Shown here one piece after another: positions 1 through 7,311 of a stretch of 36,699 bases of DNA (its first letter is position 1; each line of letters begins with the position of its first letter). The notes beneath the pieces are model-generated. The model had not been told where the DNA came from, searched no databases, and saw nothing but the letters and a program-made list of their open reading frames with translations. The DNA comes from Acidimicrobiia bacterium (GTDB lineage Bacteria > Actinomycetota > Acidimicrobiia > Acidimicrobiales > Poriferisodalaceae), in contig JAJEIW010000220.1 of the NCBI GenBank assembly GCA_022828045.1, forward strand, positions 1 through 36,699, written 5' to 3'. The translations under genes and the position numbers were made by a program.

Positions 1-120
1 GACGTCCTTGTAGTCGACGTAGGACACCCCCGCCGTGGTCAACGGGCTGACCTTGCGGCGGCGCGGGCGGCTGCGCAGATCCTTCGTCCGTGCTCGACCG
101 GTTCGCTTGCGTGGTGGCAT
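1..120 (-). CDS. rpsR: 30S ribosomal protein S18 (partial)
   Basis: S18 is a small-subunit platform protein that binds as a heterodimer with S6. The visible 40 codons give a very basic N-terminus followed by the family hallmark 'PLTTAGVSYVDYKDV'. The C-terminal half lies outside the window. The ATG overlaps the ssb stop as TGATG, so translation is probably coupled to ssb. The order rpsF-ssb-rpsR is the standard bacterial operon, and rplI would be expected next, beyond the edge. Identity is secure from the motif and the position. Confidence 0.96.
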   Translation of the reverse strand, partial: MPPRKRTGRARTKDLRSRPRRRKVSPLTTAGVSYVDYKDV

Positions 121-587
121 CAGAAGGGTTCCTCCTCAGGAGCGTGCTGTGCGGGCGCGTCCCCGCCGTTCCAGCCGGAACTGGACGGGCGGCGCTCACG
201 GGCGCCGACGCTCTCAGCCCCCGGTCCCCGCGGGGTCCGTGTGATCTCGGCAGTTGCCCAGCGCAGCGATGGTGCGATCTCGTCGGCGACAATCTCGACG
301 ACGTTGCGCTGCTCGCCCTCCTGGGTTTCCCAGTTCCGCTGCTCGAGCCGACCCGTGACGACGACGCGATTGCCTTTCGCCAGCGATTCGCTGACGTTCT
401 CGGCCAGCTCGGCCCAGCAGACGATGTTGAAGAACGAGACCTGTTCGTCCCATTCGTTGGTCTGGCGGTTCATCCATCGCCGGTTCACGGCGATGCCCAG
501 CAGCGCCCGGGCACGGCCGGCCTGGGTGAATCGAAGTTCGGGGTCGCGGGTCAGGTTCCCCACGACGGTGATGGTGTTGTCAGCCAT
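120..587 (-). CDS. ssb: Single-stranded DNA-binding protein
   Basis: SSB coats single-stranded DNA during replication, recombination and repair and recruits partners through its C-terminal tip. The 155-aa product has an N-terminal OB fold (about residues 1-110) opening 'ADNTITVVGNLTRDPELRF', a polar Gly/Ser/Arg linker, and the acidic hydrophobic tip 'EEEPF', which is the usual partner-binding end. Length is typical for actinobacterial SSB. It lies 11 nt downstream of rpsF and overlaps the rpsR start by one base, so it is the middle gene of the rpsF-ssb-rpsR operon. The ATG start matches the family N-terminus. Confidence 0.96.
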   Translation of the reverse strand: MADNTITVVGNLTRDPELRFTQAGRARALLGIAVNRRWMNRQTNEWDEQVSFFNIVCWAELAENVSESLAKGNRVVVTGRLEQRNWETQEGEQRNVVEIVADEIAPSLRWATAEITRTPRGPGAESVGARERRPSSSGWNGGDAPAQHAPEEEPF

Positions 588-598
588 GACGCCTCCGC

Positions 599-934
599 TT
601 ATTGGCTGTTTGCCGACGTCCCATCGAGCAGCCCGCGCCGTTGCGCTTCGTCGTCAGGGAGTCGGATGAGCTTGTGGCGGACGACGCCGTCCGCGATTCG
701 CAGATATCGCTCTACCGGGTCCATCGCCCCGGGCTCTGCCCGCAGCTCGATCACCGAGTAGTAGCCGCGTGTCTTGTGGTTTATCTCGTACGCGAAGTCT
801 CGCAGACCCCAGAAATCGAACGAGGCGACCTCGCCGATCTCGGAGATCCTGCCCTGGATCTCGTCCATGGCAGTGCGGGCTTCGGAATTCTCCAAGTCAC
901 CGTCACAGATGACCATCAGCTCATACGCGCGCAA
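599..934 (-). CDS. rpsF: 30S ribosomal protein S6
   Basis: S6 pairs with S18 on the 30S platform. The 111-aa product starts 'LRAYELMVICDGDL' and contains 'GYYSVIELRAEPGAM', typical of the S6 ferredoxin-like fold. The ORF track begins 40 codons too early. The expected N-terminus coincides with a TTG codon at 934-932, preceded on the minus strand by a strong AGGAGG about 10 nt upstream, so TTG is the likely start. It is first in the rpsF-ssb-rpsR operon and is preceded by a GC-rich structured leader (see separate entry). Confidence 0.95.
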   Translation of the reverse strand: MRAYELMVICDGDLENSEARTAMDEIQGRISEIGEVASFDFWGLRDFAYEINHKTRGYYSVIELRAEPGAMDPVERYLRIADGVVRHKLIRLPDDEAQRRGLLDGTSANSQ

Positions 935-1115
935 TTGGGGGCGTCCTCCTGTGGACCCGCCGCAGCGGGGCCCCTTGCGGGGCAGGTATGGGTTGCTGCA
1001 CCGGCCTGCGAGCCCGGCCCCAATGAGCAGGCCCCGTACAGACGTCACTGGCAAAAGCCATCGGCGTCTGAGGCGCTACGGGCACAAGAGCGCCCGTGGT
1101 GCTCCCGCAACGCTA
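935..1115 (-). promoter_or_regulatory. Candidate promoter and structured leader of rpsF-ssb-rpsR
   Basis: About 270 nt separate rpsF from the next gene, with no ORF I can support. On the minus strand a possible -10 TAGCGT (1115-1110) would give a leader of about 170 nt. It contains a hairpin with TGGC-TTTT-GCCA inside AGACG/CGTCT (1069-1040). Just before the ribosome-binding site come two adjacent hairpins, CCCC-GCAA-GGGG (982-971) and CCCGC-TGCG-GCGGG (969-956). Many bacteria autoregulate this operon through an S6:S18-binding leader RNA; this leader may do the same. That role is inference. Confidence 0.35.
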
Positions 1116-1202
1116 GACCCGGCGGCGACGGATCGCACCCGAATTTCCGGTCACCCCCGCGCCGCACCGCCGTGCCAAGGCGCAGCAGACCTGCCGGCGC
1201 TC

Positions 1203-2948
1203 TCACCGGGGCGGGCTGACCGATGAGCTCGGCGCGTACTGCAAGGGCTCCAACACTGCGAGAAACAGCTCGCGAGCGGCCGTCGCGGCGGCAGCAGAAT
1301 CCGCAGCATCGAGGCTGACGCGAACAGCTGCCGTGTAGTGGGACGTCCAGCCGGCAAACCATGCATCACCGGTGTGCGGAACGACTCCGGCGCGGCCCCA
1401 AGCTGTCACGCCCGATGCCAGCGAGTGCTCGTCCATGCCTGCGCGCATCCGAGCGACTGCATCAGCGTCCAGCACGATGCGCGGGGTCATGCGCCAGCGA
1501 TCGAGATCTCGGTCCCCGAGCGGCCGGTGCGGCGCGACGGCAGCGTCCAGCACGATGCGCGAGGGCCGCTCGGTGCCGCCGACAGCGATGACGCCGAATG
1601 CTGAGGCCACCTCGACGACGTCGCCGGCAGCCCCGACGGTGCCGCCGGCAGGATCCGGCCCGATCAGCGACCGCAGCGTGTCGGGATCCGACCCGCCGAG
1701 ATCGCCGACCGGTCGGCGGCGCAATCCCCCCAACGGCTGCGCACCCGTGCCCATTTCAGGGGTGAGGCTCAACAGCACGCGCACATCACCGCTGCGGTCC
1801 AGCACGACCACCTCCGCTTCCGCTGCGGCGCCGAGCTGGCTCTGGATCGTCTCAAAGGCGGCCCGCTGGGCTGGCAGGTCGATGCTCGTGGTGACGTGCA
1901 GGCCGCCGGTGACAACGCGATGCACCCCGTAGCGTTCGACGAGCTGCAGGTACGCATTCGTCGCCGCGGTCGCGAGGCCTGCGTCGGCAACCAGCAGCCT
2001 GACGAACCCGCCCGAGGCTGCGTCGGGCGCAGCCGTGCGAGCCGGCCCGGCGACGATGCCCACGTCAGCGGCCGGCCGGATCCCTTCGATGACCGCTGTC
2101 GCTCGGCCGAGGGCCAGCTCATCAGGCGTGAGCATGCCGTTGTCGAACATGGCCACCAATACCTGGTCCCGGCGCAGGCGCGCCGATCGGTGCGGATCGT
2201 CTGCATCTCCCGATGGCGCGTCGACGCCCCACGGCGCATCGATGAGCGACGCGAGATACGCCGCCTGCGGCACCGTGAGATCGGACGCCGGGATCCCGTA
2301 CCAGGCTGCGGCGGCGGCGTGCACGCCGTACGCACCACGTCCCAGGTAGACGACGTTGGCGAAGCGTTCGAGAATCTCCGGACGGCTCAGCTCGCGGGCG
2401 AGCCGCAGCTCCGCGAGCAGCAACTGCGTCTCGGTGGTCACGCTCCCGTCGGAGAGGTGGACGGTGTCGAGGTACCGGCGCATGATCCCGGCACCGGCGC
2501 CCCCGGACTCAGCAACGGTCACCAGGCGTCGCGCCGAGTCGGCATACGTGGATGCATCGACGCCATCGGCTTCGAGGAACAACGGATCCAGCGCTGCCAC
2601 GATGGCGTCTACGAGCGCAGGGGCTACGTCTTCGAGACCCAATGAAGCGTGCGAAACCGGGGGCCCGATTTCTCCGAGCGCTGTGCCGTGACGGTCATGC
2701 AGCGCGCTCGGGGCCACCTCGACATGGGCCGGCGGGGACCCCAAGGTGTCCAGCGCTCGACTCCCCACTCCGATGGCGATCAACGCTGCTGCGCCCAGCC
2801 ACAGCAGGACCCGAGCCCAGCGTCGGCCTGTGGGGATCGCGGCAGGTGCGGTGCGCGACAGTCCGAGCCCGTGGGTCGCCGCGCCTGGCGTGCCGGAAGT
2901 CGGTGGCCGCCGCAAGGCGGGTGTGCCGTCAGAGGATGGACGGTCCAT
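1203..2948 (-). CDS. Penicillin-binding-protein (GT51 plus transpeptidase) homologue with degenerate active sites
   Basis: The 581-aa protein has a cytoplasmic N-terminus, one TM segment (about residues 40-60, 'VLLWLGAAALIAIGVG'), a GT51-like region (about 90-300; 'RPEILERFANVVYLGRGAYG' is clear) and a transpeptidase-like C-terminus ending near 'DAWFAGWT'. Key residues look lost. The first GT51 motif reads ALDPLF instead of a Glu-Asp motif. GGSTITQQ is replaced by GGAGAGIM. The second catalytic Glu is absent. I find no SxxK, and the KTGTT position reads GRAGVV. It lies at the ponA position of mycobacteria (next to DUF5318 and rpsF), so it is probably a ponA-locus relative kept as a non-catalytic envelope protein. 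I chose the ATG at 2948 because the longer ORF runs into the divergent cca gene. A TACTCT -10 lies 16 nt upstream. Confidence 0.8.
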   Translation of the reverse strand: MDRPSSDGTPALRRPPTSGTPGAATHGLGLSRTAPAAIPTGRRWARVLLWLGAAALIAIGVGSRALDTLGSPPAHVEVAPSALHDRHGTALGEIGPPVSHASLGLEDVAPALVDAIVAALDPLFLEADGVDASTYADSARRLVTVAESGGAGAGIMRRYLDTVHLSDGSVTTETQLLLAELRLARELSRPEILERFANVVYLGRGAYGVHAAAAAWYGIPASDLTVPQAAYLASLIDAPWGVDAPSGDADDPHRSARLRRDQVLVAMFDNGMLTPDELALGRATAVIEGIRPAADVGIVAGPARTAAPDAASGGFVRLLVADAGLATAATNAYLQLVERYGVHRVVTGGLHVTTSIDLPAQRAAFETIQSQLGAAAEAEVVVLDRSGDVRVLLSLTPEMGTGAQPLGGLRRRPVGDLGGSDPDTLRSLIGPDPAGGTVGAAGDVVEVASAFGVIAVGGTERPSRIVLDAAVAPHRPLGDRDLDRWRMTPRIVLDADAVARMRAGMDEHSLASGVTAWGRAGVVPHTGDAWFAGWTSHYTAAVRVSLDAADSAAAATAARELFLAVLEPLQYAPSSSVSPPR

Positions 2949-2964
2949 GTCGCTCGCGCCGCGC

Positions 2965-3014
2965 AGAGTACAACGAATGGGACAACGAAGGGATCGACGC
3001 TGAATTTGTACTCT
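2965..3014. promoter_or_regulatory. Divergent promoter pair between PBP homologue and cca
   Basis: Two copies of TTGTACTCT face away from each other. The minus-strand copy has its -10 TACTCT at 2970-2965 and serves the PBP homologue (ATG 2948). The plus-strand copy has TACTCT at 3009-3014, ending exactly 7 nt before the GTG at 3022, which would make cca mRNA leaderless. I see no clear -35 element for either. Confidence 0.45.
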
Positions 3015-3021
3015 CGGACGG

Positions 3022-4407
3022 GTGGGAGCGAGCCCAGCGAGATCGGACCCAAGGGGATCGAACCCGGCGGGATCGGACCCAACGCCGTCAGCCCCGGCCC
3101 GAGCGCCCCAGCCCGCTGCGGCGATCAGCGACGACGACCAGCATGAGCTCGATGAGCGGATCGGCCTGCTCGCCGAGGCGTTCGCCCACGCAGGGCACCG
3201 GTTCTTTCTCGTCGGCGGGCTCGTGCGTGACGCGCTGCTGGGCCGCGGGCTGACAGGCGACATCGACGTCACCACCGACGCCGTCCCGGATCAGATCGCT
3301 CAGCTCCTTGCCGACTGGGCCGACACCGTCTGGGACCAGGGCAAGAGCTTCGGCACCGTGGGTGCGTGCCGAGGCAGCACGACGGTGGAGATCACCACCC
3401 ATCGTGCGGAGTCCTACGACCGCGAGTCGCGCAAGCCGAACGTCCGCTTCTCTTCTGACATCGCCACCGATCTGGGACGGCGGGACTTCACCGTCAATGC
3501 CATGGCCGTCGAGATGCCGGGCTGGGCTGTCCTTGATCCGTTCGGAGGCATGGAAGATCTGGCGAACGGTGTCCTTCGCACACCCTCGGAGCCAGAAGGG
3601 CTGTTCTCTGACGACCCGCTGCGGATGCTGCGGGCGGCACGGTTCTGCTCACAGCTGAGCCTGTCAGCCGAACCTGAACTCATCGCTGCCGTTCGCAGCG
3701 TGCGGCCGCGGCTGGCGATCGTGTCGCGCGAACGCATCGCGACCGAGCTCACCAAGCTCCTCGAACTGCCCAGCGTCGCAGCAGGTGCCGCCTTTCTCGC
3801 CGAGACCGGGCTGCTCGGCGATCTCGTGCACCCATGGCGCACTTCAGATGTCGAGGTTCCGACAGCAGCGCTGGACAGCCTCGGCGACGCCGAAGGCCGT
3901 GTCCCTGTCCGCTGGGCGATCCTGCTGGGACCCGTCTGTGACGACGACGCCGAAGCTGCACGCTGTCTGTCCGCGCTGCGCATCAGGAGCGCGACGATCA
4001 AGGCGGCCCGATCCATTCTGCGAGCCGCCCACGCGCTGGCAGCAGCGAGTGCCAACGCTCCGCCGCCAGAAGTCGCAGACGCTGCAACGTGGCGTCCCGT
4101 GGCCCGTCGGCTCGTCACCGATCATGATGCGGGCCTCGACGCGGCCCTCGTCGTCTTGCGGGCGTGGGGCCGTCCCCTCATCGAGCCGTTCGCCACATGG
4201 CTGGCCGAAGTGCGCGCCGCAGAAGGCCCGGTGCTCGGTTGCCTCCCTGTCGACGGCCACCAAGTCATGGAGGCGCTCGAGACCTCCGGTGCAGTCGTCG
4301 GCGAAGCACTGAGCTGGCTGCGAGAGCGGCAGATCGAGCTCGGTCCGCTGAGCCCGGAACGCGCCGGTGAGCTGCTTCGCGAGTGGGATCGCCGGCGAGA
4401 CGGCTGA
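3022..4407 (+). CDS. cca: CCA tRNA nucleotidyltransferase
   Basis: Class II nucleotidyltransferase that adds or repairs the 3'-CCA of tRNAs. The 461-aa protein has a Pro/Ser-rich head of about 35 residues, then the catalytic head domain with 'GGLVRDALLGR', the metal-binding 'DIDVTT', the 'RRDFTVNAMA' motif and 'DPLRMLRAARF', followed by helical neck, body and tail domains. Mycobacteria carry the equivalent gene (pcnA) near murJ. GTG 3022 is supported by a TACTCT -10 ending 7 nt upstream. The low-complexity N-terminus is encoded by a 15-bp tandem repeat, and true translation could start later, although no better in-frame start is evident. Confidence 0.93.
   Translation: MGASPARSDPRGSNPAGSDPTPSAPARAPQPAAAISDDDQHELDERIGLLAEAFAHAGHRFFLVGGLVRDALLGRGLTGDIDVTTDAVPDQIAQLLADWADTVWDQGKSFGTVGACRGSTTVEITTHRAESYDRESRKPNVRFSSDIATDLGRRDFTVNAMAVEMPGWAVLDPFGGMEDLANGVLRTPSEPEGLFSDDPLRMLRAARFCSQLSLSAEPELIAAVRSVRPRLAIVSRERIATELTKLLELPSVAAGAAFLAETGLLGDLVHPWRTSDVEVPTAALDSLGDAEGRVPVRWAILLGPVCDDDAEAARCLSALRIRSATIKAARSILRAAHALAAASANAPPPEVADAATWRPVARRLVTDHDAGLDAALVVLRAWGRPLIEPFATWLAEVRAAEGPVLGCLPVDGHQVMEALETSGAVVGEALSWLRERQIELGPLSPERAGELLREWDRRRDG
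3026..3085 (+). repeat. 15-bp tandem repeat, four copies
   Basis: Four consecutive 15-mers: gagcgagcccagcga, gatcggacccaaggg, gatcgaacccggcgg and gatcggacccaacgc. Copies 2-4 share GATCGRACCC. The unit is in frame with cca and encodes the pentapeptide-like series SDPRG/SNPAG/SDPTP at the protein N-terminus. The repeat begins 4 nt after the predicted start codon. Confidence 0.85.
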
Positions 4408-4442
4408 ACCGGCGGGGCGCCATCAGGCTCAAGACACGCAAC

Positions 4443-4448
4443 TAACGT
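4443..4448 (+). promoter_or_regulatory. -10 element of DUF5318 gene (leaderless type)
   Basis: TAACGT ends exactly 7 nt before GTG 4456, the spacing expected if transcription starts at the first base of the start codon. The same spacing recurs at four other genes in the window. Confidence 0.4.
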
Positions 4449-4455
4449 GAACTGC

Positions 4456-4851
4456 GTGGCGCTCCAGCCCTACACCGCACCCGAGCCGGCATCGCCGGTG
4501 CCGGGTTCCGTCGACTACCGGCTCAAGCGGCGACGGCTGCTCGCTGACGTGGAAGCCGGCGTGGTCTCACGTGCTGAAGCATGCGATGCTCACCCCGATC
4601 TGCTGCGGGCGGCCCGCAACGCAGCCCTGCCGCTCGGGCGCCGTTGCCCGCTGTGCCCAGACGGCGAACTGCGCATCGTCGGCTACGTCTTCGGACCCAG
4701 GATGGGCAGCGGCGGCAAGTGCGTCCTGTCGGACGCGGAACTCCAGCGCGTCGCACGGCGCCGCGGGAGCTTCGTGGCCTACGAACTCGAGGTATGTCCC
4801 GACTGCGGTTGGAACCATCTCATCCGGCGCTACCCGATAGGCGCCGGCTGA
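4456..4851 (+). CDS. DUF5318 zinc-ribbon-like protein
   Basis: 131-aa protein of the actinobacterial DUF5318 family, of unknown function. Two CxxC pairs are visible, 'CPLCPDG' and 'CPDCGWNH', which probably form one zinc site. The rest is a basic helical N-terminus ('DYRLKRRRLLADVEAGVVSRAEACDAHP') and a middle segment 'GYVFGPRMGSGG'. In mycobacteria the homologue sits beside ponA1, and here it is near the PBP homologue with cca between. The ORF track starts at GTG 4447. I prefer GTG 4456 because a TAACGT -10 overlaps 4447 and would give a leaderless start at 4456. Family assignment comes from recognition of the sequence and its neighbours. Confidence 0.78.
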   Translation: MALQPYTAPEPASPVPGSVDYRLKRRRLLADVEAGVVSRAEACDAHPDLLRAARNAALPLGRRCPLCPDGELRIVGYVFGPRMGSGGKCVLSDAELQRVARRRGSFVAYELEVCPDCGWNHLIRRYPIGAG

Positions 4852-4910
4852 GCTGACCTGCCTTGGACCCAGCCAGGACGCTGACGCTCGGGGCGGGTTG
4901 CTCGCGAAGT

Positions 4911-4947
4911 GGCAGCTAGACCACTTTCTGGCATCCTTCTAGCTGTC
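4911..4947. repeat. Inverted repeat upstream of carD
   Basis: CAGCTAGA (4913-4920) and TCTAGCTG (4938-4945) form a perfect 8-bp inverted repeat, extendable by one G-T and one G-C pair, with a 17-nt spacer. It lies 53 nt before the carD ATG. It may be a terminator for the DUF5318 gene, an operator, or a leader hairpin. Confidence 0.5.
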
Positions 4948-4999
4948 CGGCGCGGGTCTCGATCGGCTCCCGCAGCAGTCGGCAGCGGAGCAGGTGACG

Positions 5000-5482
5000 A
5001 TGAAGTTTGAGCTTGGCGACCGCGTGATCTACCCCCATCATGGGGCGGCGGAGATCACGGCGCGCGAGGAGCGGGACGAATTCGGCGAAGCACGCGAGTA
5101 CTTGGTGCTCAAGACCGCGCACGGAGATCTGACGGTCAAGGTTCCTGCCGACATGGTCGACGAAGTCGGCATGCGACCGCCGATCGACACCGATGACGTC
5201 GAGGATCTCTTCGAGCTGCTCGCCAAGAAGGATGTGCGCGAGCCAGCCAACTGGAGCCGCCGCTTCAAGAATCACCAAGAGAAGCTGAAGTCCGGCGACA
5301 TCTACCAGGTCGCCGAGGTGGTGCGGAATCTCGCGCTGCGCGAGAACGCCAAGGGCCTGTCGGCAGGCGAGAAGTCCATGCTCGAGAAGTCCCGCCAGAT
5401 CCTCGTCTCCGAGCTGTCCATCAGCATGGACGTCACCGAGGACGAAGCCCGCCAGCAGGTGGAACTGCGGCTCGCCGGCTGA
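5000..5482 (+). CDS. carD: CarD family RNA polymerase-binding transcription factor
   Basis: CarD binds the RNA polymerase beta subunit and stabilises open complexes, notably at rRNA promoters. The 160-aa product opens with the family's RNAP-interacting domain 'KFELGDRVIYPHHGAAEI' (about residues 2-60), followed by a helical DNA-binding C-terminal domain with 'RRFKNHQEKLKSGD' and 'LSAGEKSMLEKSRQIL'. ATG 5000 is preferred over GTG 4994 because GGAG lies 9 nt upstream of the ATG and only 3 nt from the GTG. An inverted repeat lies upstream. The ATG of murJ starts 23 nt downstream, so the two may be co-transcribed. Confidence 0.94.
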   Translation: MKFELGDRVIYPHHGAAEITAREERDEFGEAREYLVLKTAHGDLTVKVPADMVDEVGMRPPIDTDDVEDLFELLAKKDVREPANWSRRFKNHQEKLKSGDIYQVAEVVRNLALRENAKGLSAGEKSMLEKSRQILVSELSISMDVTEDEARQQVELRLAG

Positions 5483-5505
5483 GCGAGCAGCGATTGGGCG
5501 CCAAT

Positions 5506-7311
5506 ATGCGCCGACGGCCCGAATTGCGCCGAGGGCAGGGCGCTGCGGCGGCCGCCGCCGGCATCGGCGTCTCGCGTCTGTCTGGCCTCGCACGCACCGC
5601 GCTGGTCACCAACGTCCTCGGGATCGGCACGATCGGCGACGCTTTCGCCGCAGCGATGCGGATCCCGAACTTTCTGCAGAACCTCTTGGGCGAGGGCGCA
5701 CTGTCAGGAGCGTTCGTGCCGGCGTACATCTCGCTCAGCGAGCGCGATGAACGCGCCGCCGGCCGGCTCGCCGGCGCCGTGGCCACGTTCCTGCTCGCCG
5801 TCACCGCCGCTGCGGCGCTGATCAGCATCTTCGCCGCGCGACCGCTCGTGCGGCTCATTGCCTGGGGCTTCGTCGGCGATCGCTTCGAGCTCACCGTCAC
5901 CCTCGTGCGCATCACTGTGTGCGGCACGGCACTGGCAGTGCTGAGCGCCTGGTGCCTGGGAGTGCTGAACAGCCATCGGCGCTTCTTCCTGTCCTATGTG
6001 GCGCCCGTGGTCTGGAACGCCACCCAGATCGCCGTGCTCGTCGGTGTGATCCTGTGGGGTGCGGCCGGCACCAGCCAGGCAACAGCGCTGGCCTGGGGCG
6101 TCACCGCGGGCGCGGCCGGACAGGTCCTCGTCCAGTTGCGTGGTGTCTGGCGTGCCGATCCCCAGATCCAGCTGAACTTGCGCTGGCGCGAGCACGAAGC
6201 AGCCGGCGTCATCAAGCGCTTCGGGCCCGCCGTTGCAGGTCGCGGAGTCTTGCAGATTTCAGCGTTCTTGGATCTCGCGCTCGCGTCTCTGCTCAGTGTC
6301 GGGGCCGCGGCGGCGATGGCTGCCGCGCAGACGCTGTACCTGCTGCCGCTGAGCCTGATCGGCACGAGCATCGCAGCAGCCGAGCTGACGGAGCTGAGTC
6401 GAGCCCGTGACACCGCAGTCATCGCGGAGCGGACATCGCAGCGCCTGTGCGCCACCGTCTTCGGGATCTCCGGAGTCACAGCGATCTACCTCGCTGCAGG
6501 CTCTCCGCTGAGCGACGCGATCTTCAACCTGGCCGGACTGCGCAATGCCATAGCGGACGACGACATCGCTCTCATCGCGCTCGTGCTCGGGGCCTACTCG
6601 CTCGGTCTGGTGCCACTGGTGGCATCGCGGCTGTGCCAGAACGTCCTGTTCGCAGCGAGAGACACGCGGACGGCTGCTGTGATCGCCGCCATCCGCCTGG
6701 CTGTGTCGCTGGTCATCGGCGCAGCCCTGATGCTGCCGCTGGATCGGGTGCTGGTGATCAACGGAGCCCTGACCGGATTCGGTGACATCGACCTGTTCTC
6801 GCGGGACTCCACCTGGTCGCTGCTCGACACGAAGATCCGTTCCGACCCAGCGCTGCCGGCCCGCCTGGGTGCCGTCGGGCTCGCGTTCGGCGCCGCCGTC
6901 GGGGCATGGGTGGAGATGGGATTGCTGCGCAGAGCGGTACTGGCGCGCCGCACAGCGCGCGGCGGGCTGCCGCGGCGCGCCGACTGGCCCGCCCAGCGGC
7001 TGTTCGGCGGGTCGGGAGCACGCCACCTGGTGCCCGCCGCCGTTGCACTCGCTGCTGGTATCCCGGCATCGCTGGCGCTGGACGTGCTGCCCGCCGTGCT
7101 GCGGTTTGGCGCCGTGGCAGCGCTCATGGCTGCGGTCCACATCGGCTGCGGACTGGCGCTCAAACTGCCCGCCGCCGGGGCGTTGATCTCGCAGCTGCCT
7201 CGTCTCATGCTGAACTGGCGTCGACGCCCCGAAGGCAGTTCCCCCGATGGCTCAGCCGGCGAGGCGGCGCGGCCGTCGGCCGACGACGATGAAGGAGGCT
7301 CCCAGCCATGA
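5506..7311 (+). CDS. murJ: Lipid II flippase MurJ
   Basis: MurJ (MviN) moves lipid II across the cytoplasmic membrane for peptidoglycan synthesis. The 601-aa protein has the family N-terminus 'SRLSGLARTALVTNVLG...GDAFAAAMRIPNFLQNLLGEGALS' and many hydrophobic helices (about 14 expected). It ends in a short polar tail of about 40 residues. Unlike mycobacterial MviN it lacks the fused pseudokinase and extracellular domains; those are a separate gene downstream. ATG 5506 is chosen over TTG 5494, and neither has a strong Shine-Dalgarno sequence. Its stop overlaps degV as ATGA. Confidence 0.94.
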   Translation: MRRRPELRRGQGAAAAAAGIGVSRLSGLARTALVTNVLGIGTIGDAFAAAMRIPNFLQNLLGEGALSGAFVPAYISLSERDERAAGRLAGAVATFLLAVTAAAALISIFAARPLVRLIAWGFVGDRFELTVTLVRITVCGTALAVLSAWCLGVLNSHRRFFLSYVAPVVWNATQIAVLVGVILWGAAGTSQATALAWGVTAGAAGQVLVQLRGVWRADPQIQLNLRWREHEAAGVIKRFGPAVAGRGVLQISAFLDLALASLLSVGAAAAMAAAQTLYLLPLSLIGTSIAAAELTELSRARDTAVIAERTSQRLCATVFGISGVTAIYLAAGSPLSDAIFNLAGLRNAIADDDIALIALVLGAYSLGLVPLVASRLCQNVLFAARDTRTAAVIAAIRLAVSLVIGAALMLPLDRVLVINGALTGFGDIDLFSRDSTWSLLDTKIRSDPALPARLGAVGLAFGAAVGAWVEMGLLRRAVLARRTARGGLPRRADWPAQRLFGGSGARHLVPAAVALAAGIPASLALDVLPAVLRFGAVAALMAAVHIGCGLALKLPAAGALISQLPRLMLNWRRRPEGSSPDGSAGEAARPSADDDEGGSQP

